From: Cantharellus purpuraceus
Taxonomy: Eukaryota > Basidiomycota > Agaricomycetes > Cantharellales > Hydnaceae
Assembly: GCA_025174535.1 (NCBI GenBank)
Contig: JALBUN010000023.1
Span: 434,001-498,000, forward strand
Length of the DNA: 64,000 bases
Direction of reading: 5' to 3'
Part shown: positions 33,001 to 44,602 of the stretch, in pieces
Layout of the letters: each line of letters starts with the position of its first letter
Numbering within the stretch: position 1 is the first letter of the stretch
Made by a program: the position numbers and the translations under genes
Notes under the pieces: generated by a model
What the model was told of the DNA's origin: nothing
What the model saw: only the letters and a program-made list of their open reading frames with translations
The model's database searches: none

Positions 33001-33629
33001 TTCATTAACTTCTCTGGTTGTTGATGAATTATCACCAGCAACGAAATAAACCTAAACAACCTCCAAAGCCTCCTGAAAAGGCTCCGTTCTTCTTGCCGAC
33101 AGTACCTGGAATCGAGCATCGTTTTGATATACCAGCATCGGAAAACAAGGATGCTAATGCCAAAAAATCAACTCGTCGTTTGGATGCAATGGCTGCAGGC
33201 ACAGACAGCGAGTTTCAAAAAGCCTTGATCTCCGCGGATCCAGATGGCGATTGTGAGAGAAATTTGCTTCGAGATTATGCTTCGCAGATGTTGATTCGAT
33301 ATTACTTAGACGAAGCATTTTTCACGTTTGTAAAAAAACTTTCACCTGCAGCCATCGACCTGGAGCTGCGGTCATTAATATCGTTGAGAAGCTTGGAGCT
33401 ATTCCTTGGTGCCCTCAAACAGCGTCTGCGTTCGCATAGAGATTTCGAGGCTGTTCAGACGTTTTTGAATGTGTTCCTCCGGATCCATGGGGACGTCTTG
33501 GTTGAGAATGCTGAGGTGCAGGAGCCGCTTCGTGTGCTGTTGGAAGTGCAAAAGGCAGAGAGCCAAAGGATCGTTGACCAAATATCAGCTGCGTTGGGGA
33601 CGTTGGGATTTGTGAGGGATGCTGTGTAG
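30066..33629 (+). CDS. UTP21: SSU processome WD40 protein Utp21 (WDR36)
   Basis: Utp21 is a UTP-B component of the nucleolar small-subunit processome that assembles on the 5' ETS of pre-rRNA. It starts MAPVTTVTRSLDDSSRPHKR and has two WD40 propellers spread over about ten exons. Characteristic pieces are SLFAPFRALGFVTNHVPF, ATYINKVLVGSSQGSLQLWN, ITLWDLNHQGRLLHIIRGAH, GSVTALEWIPGQPVLVSSGD and RIVRELSGFRGRILD. The C-terminal Utp21 domain is also clear: FFLPTVPGIEHRFDIPAS, SEFQKALISAD, LSPAAIDLELRSLI, LELFLGALKQRLRSHRDFEA and VQTFLNVFLRIHGDVLVENA. It ends GTLGFVRDAV. The N-terminal methionine follows 160 bp of sequence after the tandem repeats. Confidence 0.92.
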
Positions 33630-34621
33630 TACATACTTCATACTAGCTTGGCTTTGCAAGCGGACGGCTTATTTTGCTTATACGTCAGGCCAAATGCAAA
33701 TGACTGGTAGTTCTCACTCAAACAGACGTCTCAATCAGAAACCGAACGAAAACGCAAAATATCGCACAACGCTTTGTAATGCAAAGTCAAATCGATATGC
33801 AAACCCCAGGGCGAGCCTGAGAGGTGAAGAGCTTGGGGAACGAATCACCCCCCTGGAAGAATTTGATCAACTACCAATGTATCCATCACTGCGTCGTGCA
33901 CGGGACTCGGAAACCTGTAGGAGACTAAGGCTAGGGCCCAGTGATTTTACCGGCCTGCCAAGCTTGAGACCACATGGCGACCGATGGCTACTGCTTTGAT
34001 CATGCGCAACGATAGGATGTAGGACTCAACCTCCATCATAAAATAGTAGTAGTTTGGGCATCATTAATCATCAAATCCAGGATCACGGCCTTCAGTAGAT
34101 AGCCGTCACGCGTGATTATTGTGCGTTCAGAAGGCTGCTTACAGTTCTAGGCGTGCGCGTGGAGGTTGCCACTAAGTTGTCCGACTTGCCCTCAGCTCGG
34201 TGCAGGACTCAGAACCAACCGACCCTGCCGAACTCAAGACAGAAGGGAAGGGAAGGCAACCCAGTGTTAGTGGGCTAGTGGCAACCCCACGCTTAGAGCA
34301 GCGGCATAGTAGCCCGAGCTCCGCACATGGTTGTTGCAATGCAGGAGAGTTCGATCAACATGTTTCCCACATCTCATCTTGTTGGTCCAAAGGCGTTAGG
34401 CTATACTATAGAGTAGCTCGGGAACATAGCTTCCCGTCTTTGGCACCCTTAGCTTGAGAGACCATTCTATCACATAGAAGTCTGGCCAATAAAGGAATCC
34501 CATTTGCTTTTAAAGTTACATTTAAGTTATTCCATCCTGTCAAAGAATAGACCACCGTCACCACCACCAGAGATCATCCTCATGTAAATAGAGACCAGGT
34601 CGCTAGGAACAGGCGGGCGGT
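33630..34621. other. ~1-kb intergenic region, no gene recognised
   Basis: An open frame at 33619-33999 with an Arg/Leu-rich end (LRGEELGERITPLEEFDQLP) has no match I can name. A further region near 34200-34480 is open but without domain features. This may be a decayed insertion. It also includes the 3' UTR of UTP21. Confidence 0.4.
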
Positions 34622-35622
34622 TTACGCGCATGTGCAGGTGGCAACATTGGGCTTCTGACCGAATGGGCAAGATACAGCTGAAAAAAAAATGCAAAACAGC
34701 AAATCAATGGGTGCTATTACTCCGTTGCGAGCGGTGATGACACTCACGGTCACCGAAAGCGACAGGAGTGAACTTGGGGCCGCCAAATAACGCGGCGTTC
34801 ACACCGGGCAGCTGGGCATTCACGACGCCTTTCAACTCTGGGTTCTTGGGTGCCTTTTGGCAGAAGGGAGTGCTAGGTGTGAGACCACCATCTAGCGCCA
34901 ACGCATTACGCGGGTGCTTCCTGTACGCAATGGCATTGTCTGCGCACAAGCACACATCAGTCAAGGAATGAGCACACAAAAGGGAATGGGGCCTCACCGA
35001 TGAGGGCTTGCTTGTTCTTGACACCATTGGACTTTGCGAATGTGACCATGTCTAGCGTAGGTAAAAGAAATTAGAATACAGATTAATGAGTGGTGAGGCA
35101 AGACGGTGAGGTGAAATATCACATACCGTCGGCAACGTCTTGCTGGTCACACACTCCTCCATTAGCAAGGAGAGCATTAATACCACGAATGCCCGCGAGC
35201 TGATCACATGGGTCGCCTGTCACAGTGTCACCTCCCGACGCCTGGCAGAGAGTCTGCCACGACTTTGCGACGGTAGGAAGGTCTGCCTGTGCAATACGCT
35301 TGTTGATGGACGATTCCTCGCGCTTTCCCTTGCTGGCACATGCAGGAGGCGCTCTGGAATGAAAAGAGTTTTTAACGGAACTCGCGGACAGCATAATAAA
35401 ACGAAAGGACGCACTGTGCTTGGCGCGCAAAGAGCTGAGTTGCCTCGTCGACCGCTCTGTAAACACAATGTGCTCAGGTGAATAAACGAAAAGTGACGCA
35501 AGAACGAGACATGTGACGTACGGGGATCGGGCGGCAAGGTTAGCAGACTCATAGTTTGTGGGCATGGCTACCGTCGAGGCGGCGAGGGACAAGAGAACGG
35601 GGAGAGCGATGAAGGAGAACAT
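34622..35622 (-). CDS. Small secreted Cys-containing protein of a basidiomycete family
   Basis: Minus strand, ATG at 35622, because MFSFIALPVLLSLAASTVAM is a clear signal peptide; an upstream in-frame ATG at 35754 would bury it. Six exons join in phase: AARSP|AVDEATQLFARQA|QAPPACASKGKREESS and on through DLPTVAKSWQTLCQASGG, DPCDQLAGIRGINALLANGG, VCDQQDVAD|DMVTFAKSNGVKNKQALI, RKHPRNALALDGGLTPSTPF and VNAALFGGPKFTPVAFGDPV, ending in SCPFGQKPNVATCTCA. The mature protein has about eight Cys. It ends in a short Cys-rich tail resembling repeated CPFGQxPNVxxCTC motifs of secreted basidiomycete proteins. No function is known to me. Confidence 0.75.
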
Positions 35623-36471
35623 GATGTTGGACTGAAAGAGTGGAGGGTAATCGTGAAATGGACTCAGTCCTGGTAGAGAGTGTGGGGTGAGGTGGAATTG
35701 GCTAGTAACAGAAAGCAAAGGAGCACCGGGCTTGGTAAATCCATGCTCAGGCAACTGCTGATTTTATATGTGATTCAGAATATTGATACATGTGGACAGC
35801 CTCAAGGGACGTAAACTGAGGGGAACCCTGAGGAACCGAGCGGCCTTGGACGCCCTGATGTGCGTGGGGACATATCATTTCGCGTCCCATTGGGGTGCAT
35901 CCATCAACTGTTTGTCATCAATGTCTTATGTAGGGCGGTTTGAGAGATCTGTTAAGGGGTTGTTCAGGAAGCACCGCCAGATACATCAAAAGTAGTGCGT
36001 ACCCGCGTAAGACGACAGATGGACATTGCAAGGGCAAGTGTTATTACAGTAACAGTAAAAAACACATTATCAAGATACCTAAGTATACTTCCTGGACAGT
36101 GAATATTATTGTGCTTTCACCGGTCAACTGAGGGTGGAGTGTCCTACGTCGTCTGCAAATGCCGAATATGATTTCATGTCTAGACCCGTTAGTACAGTCA
36201 CCGATGTCGTTCATCGAGGTCGGCCCTATCACCAACACTAATATCCCCAGTGAGCAGACAACGCCGTCATGATGTCCAGGTGTCTGGCGACTCCCGCACA
36301 TTGACAGCACAAATCCACAATGTTGATTCAGCTACTACTATGGATAGGTCGTCGAATGCCATCTGGCGGACAGTACACTGAGAAATCCTCACTGGAGTTC
36401 TCCATTGTCAGAGGGCATCCAATTTGTCGGCTGAATTAGGTATATACTGACTGCCTCCGACCTTTTTGAGT
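35623..36471. other. Intergenic region, no gene recognised
   Basis: About 850 nt between the secreted protein's promoter and the 3' end of GlyRS. Short open frames (for example near 35783-35995) show no domain and no splice structure. Confidence 0.4.
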
Positions 36472-38926
36472 TCAATCTACAGCTTGCACACCGTCGTAAA
36501 CCTTCAACCGGGCCGACGCATCCTCCCAAGCCATGTCTCCCCGTACAAGCATGCAAACAACGCTCAGTACTTCCTCAACTGACCCGATGAGTTGACTAGT
36601 AGTATCGCGTTCTCTGGAAAGCCTTCAGCACTTGCCCTAGACACCCAGTACCTGAAGATCAATCACTTACCTGAGTGTCAAGGTGCGATTTTTTGGTGCT
36701 ACAATGGAAAGCAAACCAAGGTCAACACCAAGAAGTTTAATCATAGTATCGAAGAAGACGTACAAGCAAAGTCAACTGTTATGCCAAAAGGTGTACCGAG
36801 TTCATCGTTGCGCGCATATCGCTTTCCTATCGAGGCCGTGGAATCGTCTACGCGGGAAAAGACACCTTCACGCCGTAACTTCGCAGCTGGAAGTGCTCAC
36901 GATATCAGTCTTCGAGGTGTTCCACAGTTGAACTTGCACGTACAAACTTCTTGGACCAGTGGCTGCAGCTCCTCTTTGGCGCTGAGAGGAACAATGAGTA
37001 CTTTGATGGGCGCTACAAGGATGGGTAGCGACAAAACCTAAATAAGTTGATGAGTACGTCAAAGGTATATGGTAGGCATAAAGATCTCACCCCCTTTTGC
37101 TCATCATCTTCCCTTGTCCAGAAACTATGTTCGAGCAGCATGTACAAAATGCGCCCGAGACCAAAAGAGGGCTCGATGACATTCGGAATGAACTCGCGTG
37201 CTGCTGAATCTCAGTGACTGAACAGTAAAAACATTGGAAACATGCGTACTTGACTGTTTGACCACTGTCCGTTTGATCGTCAACAGCTCAGATGTTAGTC
37301 GGAACTCGCGGCCATCCGCCACGATAGTTGCAGGACTGTATACTTGTCAAGAAAAAGTTGACGAGTGACAGAAGCGGGACTTACCCTTGTGCTAGCTCGC
37401 CCTTCAACTTCAGTAACTGTGTCTCATCCATGTCCGTGATCGTCTGTGTTACGATCTTCAAATCTCGGCCAAACGTCTTGCCCATCGCTTTGTTATTAAA
37501 CTCGGGCAGCTCTTTTTCTGTGACAATGGGTTCCTTCAATGCTTGTCGAACCACAAGAGGCCTTCCGGTTTTCTCTGAATGGACACTCAGATCATATGCA
37601 GCTCTGTCCGCACAGCCGACGCATTCCGTCCAACCCGTCGAGTTCTGAATCTCGGCATCCCAGCAATCGGTCGCATAATGGGCCATCTCGTTGGCCATGT
37701 GCTGGCGGAATCGCAACCGACGCCGATCGATACCGATTTTCAACAGGAACTGAGATATACGGGCAACAAAGTATCCGAGTGTTTCGTTGGCAATGACACC
37801 TCTATCAACCGCATCACCGACGGTGATAGTTATCAAATCAGTCTTTCCCGCAGACTGCGTATCACGCGGCAAAACGTGGATCTCGACGTCTCGGACTTGA
37901 GGGAATTTTTCGTGGTGCTTGTCGAGAGGGTCCACAAAATGTTCGATTTCGGCCATGGTGAACTCGCGCACGCGCAGCAAACCTGCTCGTGGCGAGATCT
38001 CGTTGCGGAAAGATCGACCGATTTGGGCTGAGGCAAACGGCACGCGATTGTAATTGAATTCTAGTAGGCGAGAGAAATTGAGGAAGTGACCTTGTGCCGT
38101 TTCAGGGCGCAGGTAACTGAAACGGGGTAAGGCGCGAGAAAAATGTAATAATGACGAGCCTACCCTGGATGCTGGCCAGTAGGGCCGATACTACTAGCGA
38201 ACATCAGGTTGAACTGTTGGGGTTCGCCAACCTCATTTCCTGTGTCAGGATTTAAGATTTTGTGTTGCTGGCAAAGTTGACCAAGCTCGGGCCCGTCGTA
38301 GTTGTCGAGCTAGCAGCACCTCTATGTTATTAGAAATGATTTTACTTTACCCACGAAAAGATGTGACTCACCTGTGCAAGGATAGTCTCGTACTCAGACA
38401 CCGCTTCGTCCGTGAGCTTGACAGCGACTGATTTGGCCTTCTTTTTCCGCTTTTTATCTTTCTCAGGATCCGCAACATCAACCTTCAATCCTCTCGCCTC
38501 CTTGTCCCCCGCCAAGCGAGCCTCCAGCACGGCCTTGACGAGATGGTCTGCTCGTAGAACTTCGCCCGTCTTGGTGTCTTTCACCATCCAGTCAGCGAAC
38601 CTTGCAACATGTCCGGACGTCTCAAACACGGGTGCAGGAGTCATTATGGTTGTGTCCAGTTCGAGCATGGAGTCCTCGACGATAAAATGCTTGCGCCATT
38701 CGTTTATGATATTAGCTTGCAGCGCTGAACCGGGTGGGCCATAATCATAGAGACCCGCTACGCCTGAATCGCAATATTCTATTACTGATAAAATATTGCG
38801 TAAACACGCGATGCACTCACCTCCATAGATCTCGAAAGCTGGTGCATAGAAAAAGCGTTGTGTTAGGACAGACTCGAGCTGCTGTTTGTTGAAAGGATGA
38901 GCCGTCTTGTTGACAGCAACTGCCAT
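36472..38926 (-). CDS. GRS1: Glycyl-tRNA synthetase, probably cytosolic and mitochondrial
   Basis: Class II alpha2 glycyl-tRNA synthetase charging tRNA-Gly. Minus strand with many exons. The cytosolic start is [20 protein letters not shown] at 38926. Catalytic core: [93 protein letters not shown] and [20 protein letters not shown]. Anticodon-binding domain, assembled by me over five exons: [80 protein letters not shown] and a final [20 protein letters not shown] with stop at 36472. An in-frame ATG at 39001 adds a 25-residue Arg/Lys-rich extension, discussed in the findings. Confidence 0.93.
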
Positions 38927-39001
38927 GTTGATATACGCTCTCGTTTGTTGTATGTAACGGGTTTTACGAATAAAGGCTTGACTCGCGAATGCAATTCGCA
39001 T

Positions 39002-39535
39002 GCAAGGTACGAAGTGACTGACGAGTAGTGCGGGATTCCAATGTCCAACGCTGGCGTATCAGATCGACTTACATCTTCTATATAATTACCACCAGGCGTT
39101 ATGATGAGCATGAACAGCTCTTTTCAACACAGAAGCTTTAATTTATAACTTGGACGTCTGGCTGGGCCTTCGTTCTCTACTAGGTGCTCGCGCTCGTCAA
39201 GTAGACAACCCCAACTTCCCGTATGCAACAATATTCGCCGTCACATCAATAATAGAGCAGGCAGAAATCTCATTGGATCATATGCTACAATTGTAGAGTC
39301 TAACTCAAGTCAAGCAACCTCGCGCTGTGACCAGAATGTCTAGATTGAGATGCTGAAGAGAACTATTGATTTGTATAAGGGGTCACAGCAAAGCCCAGGC
39401 TTAGGCGCGCAGAGCATGCATAACAAGCCCAGGCAAAGGAGGTCAGCGACTCGGTGTGGCCTGCTGCCCTATAATGAGTTCGTCTCGTGTGGGCAGACGT
39501 GGAAGTGCGATGACAACGCAGCTACCTCAAGAGCG
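39002..39535. other. Intergenic region, no gene recognised
   Basis: About 530 nt upstream of GlyRS and downstream of the mitochondrial carrier. No supported frame. Confidence 0.4.
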
Positions 39536-40985
39536 TCACATCATCTGAAGCGTGGGGTCTTGAGGTGGCCGACGAAGACCATCAATCCGTCCTGACACAT
39601 AATCGAGAACTGTCCAAAGGAGGCCATGTGTGATGATACTCCTGGCAGCACTGACACCCAGACCACGGTAAAGTCTGCTGAGACCGATAAGTATCGGTTT
39701 TGGGTGGTCCTGATCAGGTCCTGCAGATATTAAATGTGCTAATTGTCCTTGAATCGTGACAGATGGTGAAAGTGCACACCTCGTACCAAACGACTCAAGG
39801 TCACCCATAGACTTCTTGTTGGTGCGCCAGCTAACGCACGCTGTTGAACCTTGGTTTTTACACTGATTGGATGAAAGGGTCATTGGGAGCTACGCGAAGA
39901 TAGACCAACTGCTTACACGTCTAATGGGTAGATGAGAGCCCATGATGAAACTCCTGAAATAGAGCCGCATAGGAACGGAAGGAGGGAGGGGTGGATGGGT
40001 AACCAAGAAGGCAAGCGTCCTTGCTCTCCAGACGGGAGACGGCCGAATAGATGTCGCATGCTATCATATTCCAAAAAGTAAAGGGCAGTACCGGTGGTAT
40101 CTCGGACTAAATCGATAAGATGACGTTATGAACAATTCAGATAGCATGTTTCAGGGAATAACATCAAATGAGTAAAACTACTTTGAGTAAAAGAAAACCG
40201 ATATATACGAACGAAAATGCAGCCTAAATCCTGTGTACAGTCCTAGCACTCCAGACTGGCGAATGATATCAAGTACGGCTAATAATAAAGGGTAAGACTG
40301 TGCTACAAGCGCGTAGTGATATATGCCTACCCTGGAATGTACTTGGTGGTTTGACAATATGTATTCCTTTCGCCTCGGCGATACTATACTCAAGTTGTCG
40401 TCGAACCTGAACAAAAGCTATGAGGTAAGCACTCGATACGTAAAACTGGCAGCACACCTTAACAAGTTCAAATGCTGATATCGTGATTACAATAACAAAC
40501 GGAGTAGATAGAGAAATGATCTCACGTGCACTGCCAAAACTTATCACAGCGCCAGCAAATGCACCGCCAAGTGCACCTGATCCAGCAACGTCCAATAACC
40601 GAGCTCGCGCAAGATAATTTCGTTCATGAAGGCCCTCCTTCGTCCCATTGTAGATAGTGAACGATGCAGCACCTACGTGAAGGGAATATGAGTTTCAAAA
40701 CTATGTTCCTAAGATACCCATGGAAGAACAACGGAACTCAGACGAACGGACAAAGGATATCGTGATTAGAGGTATCCAGAAGCCTCTGTAAAACCCAGCT
40801 ATACCCTCCTCTCGAAAAACTTGTGCTGCCAGTCGTGGGACAGCTATAGGCACTCGTGAAGCTTGCAGACGGCTTTTCAGGGAATCTAGAGGGTATCCAG
40901 CAAATGTTGACACGAGACTCGCGGTGACGGCTGAGACAACCGGTTTGTTTCGTTTCATCGTGTCATGAAACACATCAGGTGGCAT
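39536..40985 (-). CDS. Mitochondrial carrier (SLC25) family protein
   Basis: Inner-membrane solute carrier with the expected three ~100-residue repeats. Each repeat opens with the PX[D/E]XX[K/R] signature: AGYPLDSLKSRLQASRV, SAPFELVKVRRQLEYS (the PFELVK part is a tiny exon with flanking introns), and IYPLDVVKTKVQQR. The later GFYRGFWIPLI, LGLYTGFRLHFVRDT and LSRLYRGLGVSAARS correspond to the [FY]xG segments. The start MPPDVFHDTMKRNKPVVSAV is at 40985; a short upstream exon cannot be excluded. The C-terminus is VLDYVSGRIDGLRRPPQDPT followed by LQMM at 39536. The substrate is not evident. Confidence 0.88.
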
Positions 40986-41365
40986 TATGAGGTTACTTGG
41001 CCTGGAATGAGTGTCATGTGTGAGAGCAATATTCCTTGCCTGCAGTATGAAGGGCAGGTATACCTGGTTCCATCCATACGAACCAGCTAAACGTTAACCT
41101 GTGCCTCCAGCAGCACTTGGAAATGAACTCAGCGAGAAGTTGAAACAACTATGTTACTTTGAGACAGATAATTGGAAGAGGTTGAGATAGATATTGACTT
41201 GCAACAAGGCTCGAGGAAAGCTTCAAATGCGCGTTGGTTAAAGGGTTTTAAAGGCGCGTTCGGTCGTACCCAGATTCCCACGCCTGATGTAGATTTATGT
41301 CTTGAAACTCTTACAAAAACTCCGAAAGACTTGATATATCTAAGCGGGGTCTTTTTAGATACACA

Positions 41366-44300
41366 TTAGAAGCCACCCAATCGCTTCTTCCCGCCTCTCG
41401 TTCGTGCCCCAATTTGTCTACCACCACCACCAAAAGGCCCTGGCAACGGCTGTGTACTCGGTCCCGATATATCTTGTGAAAAGGAGGTTGGATCTTGAGA
41501 ACTATCTTGCGTGTCTCCGAGAGGTCGCCACTGACTGATCAATAGTTGTCGGGACGTAGACGAGATGACTGTGGGCGGCCGCGGCGCTGTGACGAGGGTA
41601 GGTATAGAACTCGGTTGCGCTAACCTTGCCATATTATGAGTCTTTTTTTTACTTGTCGGGGTTGGGGTGGGTGGCGCATCCTGTGCGCCGTAAGGATCCT
41701 TGTATGCATAATCCTCCGGATGTGACCCAATATCCCACTGGGAAAGTAGAAGACGAACACCTAGCGGAGTTTGGAGCGTCAAATCTGAATTGTCATTGCT
41801 TTCCATTTGAGTGTCATCTCCAACGGGTGCCTTGGCAATAGGACGAAGGAATCCGAATTGCAGTGGAGGAGGTTCAGAGGCACCCAAACAGAGAGCCTTT
41901 GTCGCTCGAGACAGCAAGTCAGTTCCATCTTGCTCGTCGTTGATACTGATATTTGTACCTGGATGAAATTGTGGTGCAAATACGTGCCGCGATAAAGCCA
42001 AATCAATTACGAGGCGTTGTGTCGCTTCAGTGGCACGCTGCATAGCCCGAGGCGTGGCAGCTTGTGTCATGGCCTCTTCTTGTAAAGTATCAAAAAGAGT
42101 TTGTGAAGGTGTTATCATGTCAGGGACCATTGCGGGCGGTAAAGATGTCATGTCATGATACCATGAAACTGTGGATATCAATCGATGAATCGGTATCCGG
42201 CCCCCTATCAACGCCACATATCCACGGGTTGTGTTCAGTAGACTCCCGTTTAGAAAGTCTGCTTGCGCCGCCTGGAGAGGCTCCAGGCCACATTGAAATG
42301 CTACATCAAAACTAAGGGAGGGTGGCAAGAAGACATCAGCACCATGGTCCAGCTCGTTATAATCAAACTTACGTCGTGAGTATATGTGCCGCATTTCCAT
42401 TCATATCTTGCCAGAAGAAAGGCATCTTTTCTAAGGTCTGATAGACTGCCTCAGCGTCTTCTTCCATAAACTGAGATGCGTCATGTCCCACGTCATATAT
42501 CTCTGCAAGGAAAGAAGAGTAAGTAACAAATCGCCTGCTCCGATGGAAAGAGTATTGACTTTCGTAGATCCCACGGAGATTTGCAACAATATGTTCCTTA
42601 TCCCCTAAGCTCCCGGTATCCTCGGTCATCGTCTTGCCCTTCTTGGCTAGTTCGTGCACCTCGCCAGCCCATTCAAAGTCATTTAGAATACCGCCATAGG
42701 CTTGCTCAACATCTTCAGAGGAGAAGCTGACATTCGTCTTCCACAAAGATCCCCGGGAAGATAGTTGGAAATGGCAATGGTCTGAACCTTCCACGCCTGA
42801 TGGTTGAAAACACAGAGAGCCAAGGACAGGAAGATCCAACTCTGGTGAGCCAGGAAGCAAAGATGGCACCCCGTGCACCTCCAAGTGACCAGAGGATGCT
42901 TGGTTAACATCATAGACTGTGACCAGATGGTTAGCAGCAGAAGACAGTGTCGTGAGAGTGGCTACCAACGATCACATGGTATGAAGTAAGACTTTACAGA
43001 GACAAAGAAAGCGACGTATTATGACTGACATTGGCCCAACATAACAGACTCCACGCGTAAACTTCTATCAAACGCACGTCGGTGCTTTAACACGAGGATG
43101 GGCCGCTTGAGATTTCGCTCGTCATACCACAGTATCCTATTGGTGGTAGCGAAACACATTGCATGGCGGCCGTCCGACGGTGCCTCCAAAGAAGTGAGAT
43201 ATTCTCGACTGTCGGTGAGGCAAAACAGTTCCTGAGGTGGTACATTCTGAGTCTGGGAAGGAATCAACATGGTGAAAATTACATGAAGATATGCGCATAC
43301 ACGAATGTCGAAGATATGAACTTTCTTGCCAGAGGCTCGTAGGCACGCATGCGTGCCGCTCCATGCGAGCCGCCAAAAATGATCGTGCTCAAAGTCTTCG
43401 TTAACTGGCACGTCGGAAAGCGCAGACCTGATCAAAATTCAGCTATAATACTTTACTTTCGACTTGAAAACGCACATAGTCTTGCTTCCACCTAGCAACT
43501 GACAATTGTACACTGTCCCCACGTTGTTCACAAGAAAAATCTGGGCATTAAAAGATGTTAACGAGCCGCATGACATATCGACAATGCGGCGTTTTCCAGT
43601 CTCTGCAACAGGGATAGGGATAACCGTCTTCGCTACAATGGTGGGAACCCCAGTATCAACATGAGCACTGCTGTGGAGCTTGAGGATGGAGACAACAGCA
43701 TGCGTTCGCACTGCCAAGAGAGCAACTTGTGACACAGATGGAATAAGCGCAATGGGCATTCTGTCGCAAGACAAATCTTACCTTTCTGCGTGGTAGCCTC
43801 CTTCGGTGGGAAGGTAACGATCTGTTGTATGGGAGTATTAAACGTCATTGTGGGCGTTGCGGAAGGACTGAAAATGAAACTCTTGTCTCTAGCCATACGG
43901 AACGCTGATACATCTTGGACGCAGGATAATCAGCGTGGACAGTTACATCTATTTAACCGAAGCGTTGACTTACTTAGCTCTGAGCCCGTTACGCCACAAG
44001 GGAATGCAAGACACGGTGTGAGCGGCTTCCGCCTCGTTTCTATGGAAAAGTGAACAAGCCGATTGCCTGCGTATGGGTCCAGCGCTGAGTTCACGGCAGC
44101 CTCCTTCTCATCGAATTGCAGTTCATCTCTTATAAGCTCAAAGGAAATGTCGACATCCGGATGATATGTTCGCAAGAAACGAGCCTGAGTATATAGTGAG
44201 CTCTTGAGTTGGTATATCCAATTCTACCCATACTCACACCGTGTTCTGCGCGTCGGTTAATGGTAAGCTTTGGTGCACGGACTGGAGGAAGTTTAGTTGG

Positions 44301-44525
44301 TGGGAACACCTCAACAGGGTTTCCCACTGATCGAGGGAAATATCTCAAGTTAGGTTGCACAGCTGTGATCCACGTCGGAGGTGTTTTTCCCAATAGAAGA
44401 GTTGCCGCGCCCAAAGTACCAGGTTCAATGCTCTGCCCGTTCAACCTATAAACCTCCTTCCCTTTACGTTTTTCCTTCGTCGATGTGGAAGCGTCAGCTC
44501 TGAATTCAGCTGGCCAAAATTCCAT
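41366..44525 (-). CDS. RRN6: RNA polymerase I-specific initiation factor Rrn6-like
   Basis: Rrn6 is a core factor subunit recruiting Pol I to the rDNA promoter. Minus strand, start MEFWPAEFRADASTSTKEKR at 44525, and stop at 41366. The N-terminal part has PGTLGAATLLLGKTPPTWIT, LRYFPRSVGNPVEVFPP, beta-propeller-like exons (VPTIVAKTVIPIPVAETGKR, RFDRSLRVESVMLG) and later helical parts (LDHGADVFLPPSLSFD). The C-terminus is the best evidence. A Ser/Pro/Gln-rich stretch (LLISQWRPLGDTQDSSQDPT) leads to STQPLPGPFGGGGR and ends in RGGKKRLGGF, a tail I associate with the RRN6/TAF1C family. About eleven exons. A chromatin-type WD factor is the main alternative. Confidence 0.72.
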
Positions 44526-44602
44526 TCCATGCTATGATGTTATGGGAGGCTTTGGATGGATGTGGCTTGTAAGACTGTGAATTCAATCTCCGCAGCTACG
44601 TG

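Noticed and set aside
36592..37041. Plus-strand frame with Ser/Thr-rich sequence
   Set aside because: It lies opposite the C-terminal exons of glycyl-tRNA synthetase, which are strongly conserved on the minus strand.
41172..41369. Small plus-strand frame starting MEEVEIDID
   Set aside because: Short, no ATG-supported start, no splice pattern or homology; it is in the gap after the carrier and next to RRN6's 3' end.
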